Origin: an uncultured bacterium
GTDB taxonomy: Bacteria; Planctomycetota; Phycisphaerae; Phycisphaerales; SM1A02
Direction of reading: 5' to 3'
Assembly (NCBI GenBank): GCA_903919715.1
Contig: CAIXJC010000010.1
Span: 124,001-188,000, forward strand
DNA: 64,000 nt
Position 1 is the stretch's first letter, and every line of letters starts with the position of its first letter. Position numbers and translations under genes: made by a program. The notes under the pieces were generated by a model that saw nothing but the letters and a program-made list of their open reading frames with translations, did no database searches and was not told where the DNA came from. Of the stretch, positions 53,963 through 62,413 are shown one piece after another.

Positions 53963-55713
53963 ATCGATCACGATTGTTTTCGATCCTTCTCGCAGTCGTG
54001 ATTCCTGTCGCAAACGCATCGGCGCAACAGCAATTGACCGACAAGGTCAATATCGCATGGAATCGTTTCTATGACTATCCAGAGATTCTCAAGATGTCGA
54101 ACGACCTTGTGAATGCCTATCCAAACCTGCTGACTTTGCAGGAAATTGGCAGGACATCACAGAATCGGCCGCTGATCGTCATCACGCTCAACAATCCTGC
54201 GACGGGCGCCGATACTTCAAAGCCGGCGATGTGGATCGATGGCAACATTCATGGGAATGAAATCCAAGCGACCGAAACGGTCATGTATTCCGTGGACTAT
54301 CTCTGCAAGGCGTACGGGAAAGTTCCAGCGCTGACAGAACTCGTCGACCGAAGTGCATTCTATTTTCTGCCGTCGGTCAATCCTGACGGACGAGCAAATT
54401 GGTTCAATCAACAAAACAACTCGCATTCATCGCGTACTGGAATGCAACCAACCGACGATGACCGAGATGGTGTGTGCGATGAAGATGGACCCGATGATCT
54501 CGATGGCGATGGATCGATTGGACAGATGTGGCGGAAAGATCCGCTCGGTACGCATCGCCGCAATGCGCGAGATCCGCGCATTCTTGAACGAGTTTCAACC
54601 GAGCCTCGTCCAGACGGAACAATCGAATACGGCGACTGGTCATATGCAGGGAGCGAAGGAATCGACAACGACGGCGATGGTCGATCTGGCGAAGATGGGC
54701 CAGGCGGTTATGACATGAATCGAAATTGGCCGGGAGACTGGCAACCAGATCATGTCCAGAATGGCGCTGGCGATTATCCACTTTGCTTCCCTGAAACGAA
54801 GTCGATTTCGCAGTGGATCCTCAAACATCCCAATATCGCTGCGGCCCAGAGTTATCACAACGCCGGCGGAATGATTCTGCGCGGCCCAGGTGCTGATTAT
54901 CTCGAAGGTGAATATGTCGGGGCGGATCGTTCGACATACGACGCAATTGGAGCAGCTGGTGCTGAGATGCTCCCCTTCTACCGACCGATGGTGATCTACA
55001 AAGATCTCTACACAGTCCATGGTGGATTTGTGAACTGGCTTGCCGAATCACTCGGGGTGATCACCTTCACCAACGAACTCTGGACCGACAAACGCATTCT
55101 GCAAAATGGAGCTGATCCCTCACCAGAACAGATGACCCATTGGCGTGATCGCCTTCTCTTTGGACAAACAACGACGGATTGGAAAGAATTGCAGCATCCT
55201 GAATTTGGGACAGTTCTTGTTGGCGGGGGAAACAAATGGTCAACTCGAATTCCCCCACCATTCATGCTCGAAGAAGAAGCGCATCGCAATTTCTCCTTCA
55301 CTGCATTTCACGCGGATCAGATGCCGCTGGTGAAATTCCAATCTATTCACGTTGCGCAACTGAGCGGCGACCTTTGGATGATCACCATCGAAGTCGCCAA
55401 TGACCGGCGAATCCCAACTCGAACCGTACGAGCGAGTCTCAAGCACATCGGCATGCCCGATCATCTGACGCTTGATGGATCGAATATCACGGTCGTCTCT
55501 GCTGGGCCAATGCCCCAGCGACTGGGAACCACATTCGAGCCCGTCCGTTTCAATCCGCAAGACCTACAGGTTGAAGGTGGAATCGGCGGTCTTTCTTCGT
55601 CGACATTTCGCTTCATCGTCCAAGGGAAACTTGGAACAACGATGCGAGTGAAGTACAGCGGCGAGAAATTTCGCGACATCGAGGAAAGCTTTACGCTCTC
55701 TGCGAAACCGTGA
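53959..55713 (+). CDS. Secreted M14 zinc carboxypeptidase
   Basis: A 584-residue protein with a signal peptide (about 1-22, VVIPVANASAQ). Zinc ligands His98 and Glu101 are in GNIHGNE, His300 in AQSYHNAGG, the catalytic Glu373 in FTNELWTD, and MNRNWP carries the substrate-binding Asn-Arg. It too has acidic calcium-like loops DDDRDGVCDEDGPD and DLDGDGSIGQ and DNDGDGRSGEDGPG. It should remove C-terminal residues from peptides outside the cytoplasm. It is coupled to the pseudo-paralogue upstream and to the flavoprotein gene downstream. Confidence 0.9.
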   Translation: MNRSRLFSILLAVVIPVANASAQQQLTDKVNIAWNRFYDYPEILKMSNDLVNAYPNLLTLQEIGRTSQNRPLIVITLNNPATGADTSKPAMWIDGNIHGNEIQATETVMYSVDYLCKAYGKVPALTELVDRSAFYFLPSVNPDGRANWFNQQNNSHSSRTGMQPTDDDRDGVCDEDGPDDLDGDGSIGQMWRKDPLGTHRRNARDPRILERVSTEPRPDGTIEYGDWSYAGSEGIDNDGDGRSGEDGPGGYDMNRNWPGDWQPDHVQNGAGDYPLCFPETKSISQWILKHPNIAAAQSYHNAGGMILRGPGADYLEGEYVGADRSTYDAIGAAGAEMLPFYRPMVIYKDLYTVHGGFVNWLAESLGVITFTNELWTDKRILQNGADPSPEQMTHWRDRLLFGQTTTDWKELQHPEFGTVLVGGGNKWSTRIPPPFMLEEEAHRNFSFTAFHADQMPLVKFQSIHVAQLSGDLWMITIEVANDRRIPTRTVRASLKHIGMPDHLTLDGSNITVVSAGPMPQRLGTTFEPVRFNPQDLQVEGGIGGLSSSTFRFIVQGKLGTTMRVKYSGEKFRDIEESFTLSAKP

Positions 55714-57038
55714 GTGATTCACACCCAGAGAATCCCGTTGGCGCATCCACTGGAAGCACTGTTGACATTCCAGTTGATATTGCCATCATCGGCGCTGGTG
55801 CCGCTGGACTCTTCGCTGCGATCTGGGCGGCCCGTGAAGGACCGACTCTCAAGATCGTTGCCGTCGATGGTGCTCGAACACTGGGCGCGAAGATCCTCGT
55901 CGCTGGCGGTGGGCGCTGCAATGTCACCCATCATGCAGTGAACGAACAAGACTATTCTGGCGGATCGCCGCAACTCATTCGCAGAATTCTTCGGCGATTT
56001 CCAGTTGAATCGACGATCGAATTCTTTTCGCAGTGCGGCGTTGAATTGAAACGTGAGGAGACTGGGAAACTTTTTCCAACCACCGACCGCGCTCGAAGTG
56101 TGCTTGATGCGCTTGTTACTGCTGCGCAATCCGCTGGCGTAAAAATACTCCATCCTCGACGAGTCGAAAGCATTGTTCCAGTCGAGAGCGGATTCAAGAT
56201 CAACTTCGCAGACGAGTCAATCCTCGCTCGCATGGTCATTCTCTGCACGGGTGGCATGAGCCTTCCAAAGTCTGGCTCAGATGGTCATGGATTCACACTT
56301 GTTCGAAACCTCGGCCATTCCCTCACGCCGCTCATCGTCCCGGCGCTTGTGCCACTGACACTGCCGAGCGATCATTGGTTGACTGCACTCAGTGGTCTTG
56401 CACTTCCTGCGGAGTTAACAGCAATTCGTGCAGATGGGACGCTTGCCCGTGATGCCGCTGGCAAATCAATTCCAGCGGTCTCTGGCGCGGTGCTGTGTGC
56501 GCATTTTGGACTCACTGGACCGGCAGTATTAGATGTCAGCCGACATTGGCTCCATCTTCTCAATGCTGATCCCGGAGCTCGACTGCGAATCAATTGGCTT
56601 CCAGGAGTGCGCACGGAATCTTTGGAAGACGAACTCGTTGCAACCAAAGGGCAGAGTCTCCTCGCATTTCTGCGCGGCAGATTGCCAGAAAGATTCCTGC
56701 GCGCAGTGTGCGCCCATGCTGGAGTGGATCCTGCAAGTGGAGTGCAACAACTGATTCGTGAACGGCGCAGCGCACTGGTGCGAAGTCTGACTGCGTGTGA
56801 AGTCGTCCCAACCGCAACCCGAGGCTTCACTGCTGCGGAAACGACTGCGGGCGGCGTGCCCCTTGCAGAATTGAACATCGACCGATTGGAGAGTCTCAAA
56901 TGTCCTGGGCTTTTCCTTTGTGGAGAGATGCTCGATGTCGATGGTCGAATTGGAGGATTCAGTTTTCAGTGGGCGTGGGCGAGCGGTTTCGTCGCAGGAA
57001 CAGCTGCGGCGCACGCGATGAATGCGATCAAAGCCTGA
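55710..57038 (+). CDS. BaiN/HI0933-family FAD-dependent oxidoreductase
   Basis: A 442-residue flavoprotein. FAD-binding GAGAAGLFAAIWAA, then KILVAGGGRCNVTHH, the ETGKLFPTTDRARSVLDAL motif and the C-terminal CGEMLDVDGRIGGFSFQWAW signature. The HI0933/BaiN family includes aminoacetone oxidases and bile-acid dehydroxylation enzymes, but most members are uncharacterised. GTG start overlaps the M14 stop (GTGA); a 15-residue N-terminal extension is unconserved. The 3' end overlaps the HIT gene by 11 bases. Confidence 0.9.
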   Translation: MSDSHPENPVGASTGSTVDIPVDIAIIGAGAAGLFAAIWAAREGPTLKIVAVDGARTLGAKILVAGGGRCNVTHHAVNEQDYSGGSPQLIRRILRRFPVESTIEFFSQCGVELKREETGKLFPTTDRARSVLDALVTAAQSAGVKILHPRRVESIVPVESGFKINFADESILARMVILCTGGMSLPKSGSDGHGFTLVRNLGHSLTPLIVPALVPLTLPSDHWLTALSGLALPAELTAIRADGTLARDAAGKSIPAVSGAVLCAHFGLTGPAVLDVSRHWLHLLNADPGARLRINWLPGVRTESLEDELVATKGQSLLAFLRGRLPERFLRAVCAHAGVDPASGVQQLIRERRSALVRSLTACEVVPTATRGFTAAETTAGGVPLAELNIDRLESLKCPGLFLCGEMLDVDGRIGGFSFQWAWASGFVAGTAAAHAMNAIKA

Positions 57039-57486
57039 GGGTCGAGCGCATTCCATCACTGACACGTTTCACTGCACGTGCGATGTCGCTCGCTTGCGCT
57101 GGAGTGCGCTTCCCAGTCTCAACTGCCCGATACCAATCAGCGACCTCCCATGCAGCCGTTCCAACTTGCGAGGGATCTCTGGGAATGAGATGCGCATGCA
57201 GATGCTGCGCCCCTTCGCCGTACATGATGACATAGACACGCGGTACATCCACCGCACTGCGAATTGCGCGCATCGCAGCGCCAAGAACGACGGCGAACTC
57301 CCCTTCCTCGTCAGCATGAAAGTCCGCAGCGCTTGGCACATGCCGCTTCGTGTCCAAAAGAAACCAACCAGCCATGGGCGCAGGCGAAGCGTGATGTCGA
57401 AGAATCCAACGTTCGCTTTCCCAAGCAACGAGGTCTGCAAATCCTGAGTTGCGATGGATTTCGCAGACCCCGCACGCAGAGGTCAT
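57028..57486 (-). CDS. HIT-family nucleotide hydrolase/transferase
   Basis: A 152-residue protein with the HIT triad motif QHLHAHLIPRDP and an N-terminal C-x2-C (ACGVCEIH) suggesting a structural zinc. HIT proteins split nucleotide phosphoramidates or dinucleoside polyphosphates. ATG overlaps the MazG stop (ATGA at 57483-57486), so the two are coupled. Confidence 0.88.
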   Translation of the reverse strand: MTSACGVCEIHRNSGFADLVAWESERWILRHHASPAPMAGWFLLDTKRHVPSAADFHADEEGEFAVVLGAAMRAIRSAVDVPRVYVIMYGEGAQHLHAHLIPRDPSQVGTAAWEVADWYRAVETGKRTPAQASDIARAVKRVSDGMRSTLRL

Positions 57487-57767
57487 TTCGTTCCTTTCGG
57501 TCCACCGTCCGTCAAATACTTTTCGCGTATCGCCTCTTCAAGATCGACATCGCAAATGTTCGCGAGCGTGCACATCCACGCCAAACAATCGGCAAACTCT
57601 TCTCGCAGATTCGCCGGGTCGCCATCGCCGCGTTCATGCTTGCCGATTGCGTGCGCTAATTCGCCGAATTCCTCTGCAAACCAGACAAAGGTTTTTGACG
57701 GACCTCGTGCGCGATCAGTTGCGTCATAACGCGATCGGATAAGTGATTGGAATTCGGAAACTTGCAT
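57483..57767 (-). CDS. MazG-like nucleotide pyrophosphohydrolase
   Basis: A 94-residue all-alpha protein with the MazG metal site EEFGELAHAI and ExxD in REEFADCLAWMC. It would hydrolyse NTPs or altered nucleotides. It is the single-domain short form. It precedes the HIT gene in a two-gene set that together handle nucleotides. Confidence 0.85.
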   Translation of the reverse strand: MQVSEFQSLIRSRYDATDRARGPSKTFVWFAEEFGELAHAIGKHERGDGDPANLREEFADCLAWMCTLANICDVDLEEAIREKYLTDGGPKGTK

Positions 57768-57807
57768 CCACAGAGTTTACTGCGTGGACTTCAGTGTGTT
57801 TTACAGA

Positions 57808-59436
57808 TCAATTCGATCCGCAAATGCATGGCCCCCAGTGTGCCAAGATGTATGCGAGATCATCAGCGTCGACACATCCGCTGTGGTTGTAATCCGCAAC
57901 CTGATCAGAGGGCGAGCAACCGCCCCAGTGCGAGAAGAAGGTCACGAGATCTGCACCATCGACGCCGCCGTCGCCGTTTACGTCGGGAGGACAGCTGACA
58001 GTATCGAGCGAATAGGTAAATACATTTCCCTGTCCTAATTGTTGATTTGGTGCCTTTGGAGCAGAAATCACCACATCGTTTGATGAGAGGTCAAGCGCAG
58101 TTCCAAAACCTGCTTCTGCGACATTCGCTGTTGGCGGCGGGTAGTACGTCAGCCCTTGGGACCAACTTTCGCACGAGGATGCTCCACGAGTAAAGACATA
58201 AACCAACCCTCGGTTCGTGAGCGTATTGGGCGCAGTTCCTGCATCGACCCCTGGTGCGCCGATGAGCGCAGCATTGGATTTCATCACGACTGAAGCGCCG
58301 AATTGATCGCCAACTTGACCGCCAACTGCCGATATCACTGCATTAAAAACAAATCTCTCCGTCGTAGGATCCAAGTCATAAATCGACACCGAACCCTTCG
58401 AAGTTGAACCACCTGGTGCACCCACCATCAAGTTCCAAGGGGAAACACTCATCGCTGCGCCAAAGGCTTCATCAGGAACAGGCGCCGACGAAGTGAGCCG
58501 TTGCACGAGACACCACTCGCCCCATGCTGGGTTTGTCTGCAGGATGGTCGGTGCTGGATTCGCCAAGGTATTTCGCCGAAAGACATACGCCGTTCCTTGC
58601 TTGCTCACGGAAACCGTCTGACGTTTCGCGCCGATGATCATGAAGTCGTCATAGATTGCAACAGAACTTCCAAAGTATCCATACGAATTCAAGTAAGGAT
58701 CTTCACCCGCCAAGGTCGGAGGTGCGATGAATGCAGTACGGTCCCACTGTTGAAGAACATCGTTCCATTCGAAGACGCAGACCGAACCACAGTCGACATA
58801 AACCACATTGTCGCTCGGCGCGCCCGCGACAATCGTGCGATGAGTAACACCATCCTTCGACTGTTCGTCCAGTGCAACTGCGGAGCCAAACAGGTCGATT
58901 GATTGCGGATCAGGATGCGTCAGCGCATAAGGAGTCGACTGCCAATTTGATCCATTGCGTTTCCAGGCCCATACAATTCCAGCTTGAAGCTGATTGGATG
59001 TTGTGAAAATATTTCGACCAGGAGCGCCGCCTACAACCCAATCAGCCGAGGCTGAAACGGACATTCCGCATCCATCGTTCGCCGTGCCGATCGTTGCCGT
59101 GAGAGTCGTCTGAAAGTTGAAAATCCCGTCTCCCATATTTTTATAAATATGAACTCCACCCTGAGCAAGATGAGTCGAAGCACCAACTGTGACATTTAAT
59201 CCTGGCGTACCGACTGCGCCAAATTCTGAATTCATCGAGATGGATTGGCCAAATTTATCAGTCGTTGATCCGCCAACTGGCGCATCAAGTTGGTCGATTG
59301 GCAACATTTGGGGAGATCTTGCTTGGACGATCTTGACAGAGCCAAACATCACGACGAGGGCAACGCAGACAAACGCACAACTCCGAATCGTTTCCTCAAC
59401 GGTTGTGACCTGACGATAATTGCAACAATCACTCAT
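57808..59436 (-). CDS. Secreted FG-GAP repeat protein with dockerin-like C-terminus
   Basis: A 542-residue exported protein: signal region (about 17-40), six to seven FG-GAP/integrin-like beta-propeller repeats (for example FGQSISMN, VVGGAPG, FGSAVALD, IVAGAPSD, FGSSVAIYD, FGASVVMK), and a C-terminal pair of calcium loops, DVNGDGGVDGADLVTFFSHW and DYNHSGCVDADDLAYILAHW, as found at the end of many Phycisphaerae secreted proteins. It starts at ATG 59436 (MSDCCNYRQ). Likely an extracellular binding protein; the ligand is unknown. Confidence 0.85.
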   Translation of the reverse strand: MSDCCNYRQVTTVEETIRSCAFVCVALVVMFGSVKIVQARSPQMLPIDQLDAPVGGSTTDKFGQSISMNSEFGAVGTPGLNVTVGASTHLAQGGVHIYKNMGDGIFNFQTTLTATIGTANDGCGMSVSASADWVVGGAPGRNIFTTSNQLQAGIVWAWKRNGSNWQSTPYALTHPDPQSIDLFGSAVALDEQSKDGVTHRTIVAGAPSDNVVYVDCGSVCVFEWNDVLQQWDRTAFIAPPTLAGEDPYLNSYGYFGSSVAIYDDFMIIGAKRQTVSVSKQGTAYVFRRNTLANPAPTILQTNPAWGEWCLVQRLTSSAPVPDEAFGAAMSVSPWNLMVGAPGGSTSKGSVSIYDLDPTTERFVFNAVISAVGGQVGDQFGASVVMKSNAALIGAPGVDAGTAPNTLTNRGLVYVFTRGASSCESWSQGLTYYPPPTANVAEAGFGTALDLSSNDVVISAPKAPNQQLGQGNVFTYSLDTVSCPPDVNGDGGVDGADLVTFFSHWGGCSPSDQVADYNHSGCVDADDLAYILAHWGPCICGSN

Positions 59437-59579
59437 CGTGTTCGACACTCTGCATATCTGCAAAGCCTCTCCTGTTTCCAACTATACGGATTGAGACGCC
59501 CCGGGCAAAAAAACCTTGCAACAATTGTAGAGTATTTGCCCCCATTTGGACCAAGAGCGTTTACGCAAACTCACAAAAA

Positions 59580-59653
59580 CGTCCTCGGCGCGACTTGAAC
59601 GCGCAACCTTTGCCTTCGGAGGGCAACGCTCTATCCAATTGAGCTACGAGGAC
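59580..59653 (-). tRNA. tRNA-Arg(CCG)
   Basis: A 74-nt cloverleaf on the minus strand. Acceptor arms GUCCUCG (59653-59647) and CGAGGAC (59587-59581) pair, D loop AGCUCAAUUGGAUAGAGC, anticodon stem-loop UUGCC CUCCGAA GGCAA with anticodon CCG, T arm GCGCGUUCAAGUCGCGC. CCA is not encoded. It reads the CGG arginine codon. Confidence 0.95.
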
Positions 59654-59707
59654 CTGCCATTGATATTAACCCCAGCAAAGCCCCTGCGTGGCTAGCCTCG
59701 CACGCTG

Positions 59708-60940
59708 ATGCAACAAGAATCGATGACCACAGGCAATGAATCGCACGGAAGGCACGAAACCGTCGAGCGGATGACTCGTCGAGGCAGCCTTGGAATCAAG
59801 GCGATCACCTTACTGAATTCATTGGCAACCGGCGTGCTTTGGAATGGCTTGGGGTTCATTACTGCAAATGAGTTTCACTATTCCGCATCGCAGACGTATG
59901 CGCTCTACATCGTCACTGGCGCGGTCTATGCGGTTTCAGCACTCTATTGCGGTCGACTCGTCAGTCGATTCCAAAGGCAGCTGAGCGCACGGAAGATCAT
60001 GATGATCTTGTTCATTGTCCAGATCCTCGTTGCGCCGCTCATTTATGTTGGTTCTTCGAGTATCAGCCTCATCCTCATCGCCATCGTGACGAGCATTACA
60101 GCCGCTTGCCTCTGGCCGATTATCGAGTCGTATGTCGCTGCTGGTCGAAGCGCGCACCAGACACGACAGGCAATCGGTCAGTGGTGCATTGTGTGGATGG
60201 CATCTGTATCGCTGGCCCTCGTGTTGATGGCGCCGTTACAACAGAACGTTGGCTGGATGAATCCACGGCTTGCGCTCTTCGCAATTTTGCCAATGAGCCT
60301 GCTTTCGCTCGCCTGTCTTTGGGTTGTTCCGTCACATCCCGGACATCACCACGCAGTCGCAGAAGAGGCACCAGCTGAATACCGAACGCATTTACAAACC
60401 TCGAGAATTCTTCTGCCAGCGTCCTATTTACTCGTCGGAGCACTCAGTCCCTTGATGCCCTACGTCCTCCAACGACTTAATCTTGAAGCGACAAGCGAGA
60501 CACCTCTCGCAGCAGTGTGGTTGAGCACGCGCGTCGTTGTCGTCGCAGTGATGGCGCATGTCGCATTTTGGCATGGTCGCTGGAGCACGCTGCTTGCGGG
60601 ATCAATGCTGCTCGCGAGCGGATTTGCAATTGTGGTGATGATTCCCTCCGTGACGTTTATTGTCATCGGCTTGGCATTCTTTGGTGCGGGGCATGGAATC
60701 ATCTATTACGCCGCGCTCTATTACGCACTGCGAGTTGGAAGCGCAGGGATCGACGCAGCTGGAACTCATGAAGCGCTCATCGGCCTTGGCTATGTAGTCG
60801 GTCCTGCCGCCGGTCTCTGTGGATTCCTGCTCGGCGGCGGCGGACGGACGGTCGCAATTGTGTGTGGATTGCTCGCACTCGCAGCAATTCCAGCAACCCG
60901 ACCGTTTTGGCACTCTTGCGGGCAAAAAACGACCGCTTGA
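59708..60940 (+). CDS. MFS transporter
   Basis: A 410-residue protein with 12 predicted membrane helices, an MFS-like ALYCGRLVSRFQRQLSARK loop between helices 2 and 3, and a central His-rich loop (SHPGHHHAV). The substrate is not evident; it may be a metabolite or drug exporter. The gene stands alone next to tRNA-Arg. Its last codons form the left arm of the hairpin at 60914-60961. Confidence 0.8.
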   Translation: MQQESMTTGNESHGRHETVERMTRRGSLGIKAITLLNSLATGVLWNGLGFITANEFHYSASQTYALYIVTGAVYAVSALYCGRLVSRFQRQLSARKIMMILFIVQILVAPLIYVGSSSISLILIAIVTSITAACLWPIIESYVAAGRSAHQTRQAIGQWCIVWMASVSLALVLMAPLQQNVGWMNPRLALFAILPMSLLSLACLWVVPSHPGHHHAVAEEAPAEYRTHLQTSRILLPASYLLVGALSPLMPYVLQRLNLEATSETPLAAVWLSTRVVVVAVMAHVAFWHGRWSTLLAGSMLLASGFAIVVMIPSVTFIVIGLAFFGAGHGIIYYAALYYALRVGSAGIDAAGTHEALIGLGYVVGPAAGLCGFLLGGGGRTVAIVCGLLALAAIPATRPFWHSCGQKTTA

Positions 60941-60961
60941 GATCGATTTTTGCCCGCAAGA
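60914..60961. terminator. Bidirectional hairpin terminator overlapping the MFS stop
   Basis: A perfect 15-bp inverted repeat, TCTTGCGGGCAAAAA and TTTTTGCCCGCAAGA, around an 18-base loop. The left arm encodes the end of the MFS protein (SCGQK). It lies 9 bases after the end of the convergent photolyase gene and would stop both transcripts. Confidence 0.75.
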
Positions 60962-60970
60962 TCCGGGCTT

Positions 60971-62413
60971 TTAGCTCTTACCGAATGCGCTCAGCGCAGC
61001 CAATGCTCGATTGCGCGCAGTCACGTGATCCACGATGGGAGCGGGATAATTGCGACCGAGTTCAACTCCAGCTTGCAACAACAGCAACGGTGGCGTGTTC
61101 CATGGTTGATGGATGAACTCACTTGGCATCCGCGCCAATTCTGGGATCCACTCGCGCACGTACGTGCCCTGCGAATCAAATTTTTCGCCCTGCAAAATCG
61201 GATTGAAGATTCGAAAGTATGGCGCCGCATCTGCTCCGCACCCCGCGCTCCACTGCCATCCTAATGAATTGCTCGACAGATCTGCGTCGACGAGTGTGTC
61301 CCAAAACCATCGAGCCCCGTGTCGCCAATCTTGCAACAGATGCTTCACTAAAAAACTAGCAACGATCATGCGAACTCGATTATGCATCCATCCAGTTGCC
61401 CACAGTTGCCGCATCCCCGCATCAACGATTGGATATCCCGTTTCGCCACGTTGCCATGCCTTCAATCTGGCGGAAGATGGCTCCCACGGAAATCGTTCAA
61501 ACTCGGGTCGCAGTGGGTAGTCCGCAGTGCGAGGAAAATTGGACATGACGTGATACGCAAAGTCGCGCCAGAGAATTTCCGCCAGATATTTCTGCGCGCC
61601 GACGGTCGACGCTGTAGAAGACTTGGAGACTTCGTGCCAGATACGCCGAGGAGATATCTCGCCCCAGTGCAGATGCGCGCCCAGTCGCGACGATCCATCC
61701 TCTGCAGGAATATCGCGATTTACCCCGTAGGAATCCGCCTTCTTTTCCGTGAAGCTCGACAATCGCTTGCGCGCACCTGCTTCACCAGGCTGCCACCACG
61801 AACGCATCGTCGTCGCCCAATCAATTTCAGGAAGAAGTGCGAGATCCTCTACTGCTTCACTGCGAATTGCAATCGCATGCGGCTTGAGAATCTTTGGCGC
61901 CACAAGCGGCGGATCACTACTCATCGCAGCTCGATGTGCCTTCGCAAATGGCGTATACACCTTGTACGGAACACCCGTTCCTGTGCGAATGATCAACGGG
62001 TCATGGAGAAGAGTTCCAGAATGTGCTGCGAATGAAACTCCCGCCGCAAGTAATTCTTTTCGAACAACTGCATCTTGAACTGCCGCACACGGTTCATATC
62101 GCATCGAACAGTGAACTCCAGCGGCACCAGTCGCCTTTGCAATTTCAACAAGGACTTTTTCGGGAGCTCCTTGCCGAAGAATCAGAGGTGCGCCCAACTT
62201 TGAAAGTGTTTTTCCAAGTTCCACGAGCGAGTGATGAAGCCACCACTTCGATGCACCTCCTGCAGGCCAACCCCCTTCACTCTGTGGATGCCAAATGAAT
62301 ACTGGAATGACCACCCGCCCACCCTGCGATGCGGCATGCAGCGCTGGATGATCGTCGGCGCGCAAATCTTGACGAAACCAAACGATGACAGGGCGTTGAG
62401 TCTCTTTCATCAT
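60971..62413 (-). CDS. phr: Deoxyribodipyrimidine photolyase
   Basis: A 480-residue FAD-dependent DNA repair enzyme using blue light. The N-terminal chromophore domain starts VIVWFRQDLRADDHPAL, the FAD-binding domain has WRDFAYHVMSNFPR, GETGYPIVDAGMRQLWATGW with MHNRVRMIVASFLVKHL, and SSNSLGWQWSAGCG. Class I CPD photolyase by pattern. ATG overlaps the stop of the SDR gene (ATGA), a neighbourhood common in bacteria. Confidence 0.94.
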   Translation of the reverse strand: MMKETQRPVIVWFRQDLRADDHPALHAASQGGRVVIPVFIWHPQSEGGWPAGGASKWWLHHSLVELGKTLSKLGAPLILRQGAPEKVLVEIAKATGAAGVHCSMRYEPCAAVQDAVVRKELLAAGVSFAAHSGTLLHDPLIIRTGTGVPYKVYTPFAKAHRAAMSSDPPLVAPKILKPHAIAIRSEAVEDLALLPEIDWATTMRSWWQPGEAGARKRLSSFTEKKADSYGVNRDIPAEDGSSRLGAHLHWGEISPRRIWHEVSKSSTASTVGAQKYLAEILWRDFAYHVMSNFPRTADYPLRPEFERFPWEPSSARLKAWQRGETGYPIVDAGMRQLWATGWMHNRVRMIVASFLVKHLLQDWRHGARWFWDTLVDADLSSNSLGWQWSAGCGADAAPYFRIFNPILQGEKFDSQGTYVREWIPELARMPSEFIHQPWNTPPLLLLQAGVELGRNYPAPIVDHVTARNRALAALSAFGKS

